This document shows, one piece after another, positions 63,954 to 64,000 of a stretch of 64,000 nt of DNA. The notes beneath the pieces are model-generated. The model was not told where the DNA came from, ran no database searches, and saw only the letters and a program-made list of their open reading frames with translations. A program made the translations under genes and the position numbers. Source of the stretch: Cordylochernes scorpioides. Lineage: Eukaryota; Arthropoda; Arachnida; Pseudoscorpiones; Chernetidae. Where the stretch lies: the NCBI GenBank assembly GCA_030710605.1, contig CP092877.1, forward strand, positions 39,340,152 to 39,404,151, read 5' to 3'. How positions within the stretch are numbered: position 1 is the stretch's first letter; every line of letters begins with the position of its first letter.

Positions 63954-64000
63954 CTAGAGCTGCTAACAAGCCGTCTTGACATTGCAAGTGAACCTGTCCG

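Noticed and set aside
1..64000. CRISPR arrays, operons or bacterial mobile elements
   Set aside because: The tandem repeats are minisatellites without unique spacers, and all genes are of eukaryotic type.

Overview
This is about 64 kb of AT-rich animal DNA with one 100-base assembly gap (4,943-5,042). Spliced GT-AG exons, a 5S rRNA sequence, tRNA-derived SINEs and many transposon classes place it in a metazoan, most likely an invertebrate. An arthropod is my guess from the style of the Gypsy and Copia proteins, with low confidence. There are no bacterial-type operons.

Host gene: the only clear host protein gene is a DEG/ENaC (amiloride-sensitive/acid-sensing type) sodium channel on the minus strand. 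Eight exons between 56,924 and 39,036 join in phase with consensus GT/AG sites. They cover the first membrane segment, the post-TM1 signature and the cysteine-rich extracellular domain. The second membrane segment and C-terminus were not found and should lie at lower coordinates or outside the window. The introns are packed with transposons. They also hold a 73-bp minisatellite that duplicates the 3' splice site and start of the last visible exon.

Layout: 1-1.9 kb holds a GC-rich broken Tx1/L1-type LINE. Two head-to-tail Helitron-like elements cover 1.9-3.7 kb. Hairpin elements and a tRNA-like SINE fill 3.7-4.9 kb. A Gypsy element lacking its RT core lies at 5.0-8.2 kb, followed by its 3' repeats. 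A second Gypsy with both LTRs spans 10.9-23.8 kb; a LINE (13.3-19.8 kb) sits inside it, and a DD37D Tc1/mariner-type transposon plus an AT-rich insert sit inside the LINE. A non-coding LTR element occupies 23.8-26.8 kb. Helitron ends, a SINE inside a TIR element, a 5S rRNA sequence, hAT MITEs and a pair of repeats carrying hammerhead ribozyme motifs fill 26.8-30.2 kb. A cluster of foldback elements follows at 30.5-32.3 kb. A short Helitron, a solo LTR and a Copia element lacking RT/RNase H fill 33.0-37.3 kb. From 39 to 57 kb is the channel gene, with an intact Tc1-family transposon (42.1-43.5 kb), a hAT transposon (44.4-46.8 kb), a TRIM (47.6-48.2 kb) and several MITEs. Upstream of exon 1 are a DDE-less pogo/Tigger element (57.7-59.3 kb), foldbacks, a hAT MITE and a 5'-truncated copy of the 13-19 kb LINE (62.4-63.95 kb).

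Most notable: (1) one foldback family whose copies fold at different points and are flanked by 11-12-bp duplications, with an unoccupied target copy present in the same window; (2) a near-consensus type I hammerhead ribozyme in a retrozyme/Penelope-like direct repeat; (3) a 2A-like motif at the N-terminus of the LINE; (4) 32-60-bp fragments of a retroposon 3' end with 12-13-bp duplications; (5) the exon-derived minisatellite in the channel gene. All calls are from reading the sequence; no alignment or database search was run.
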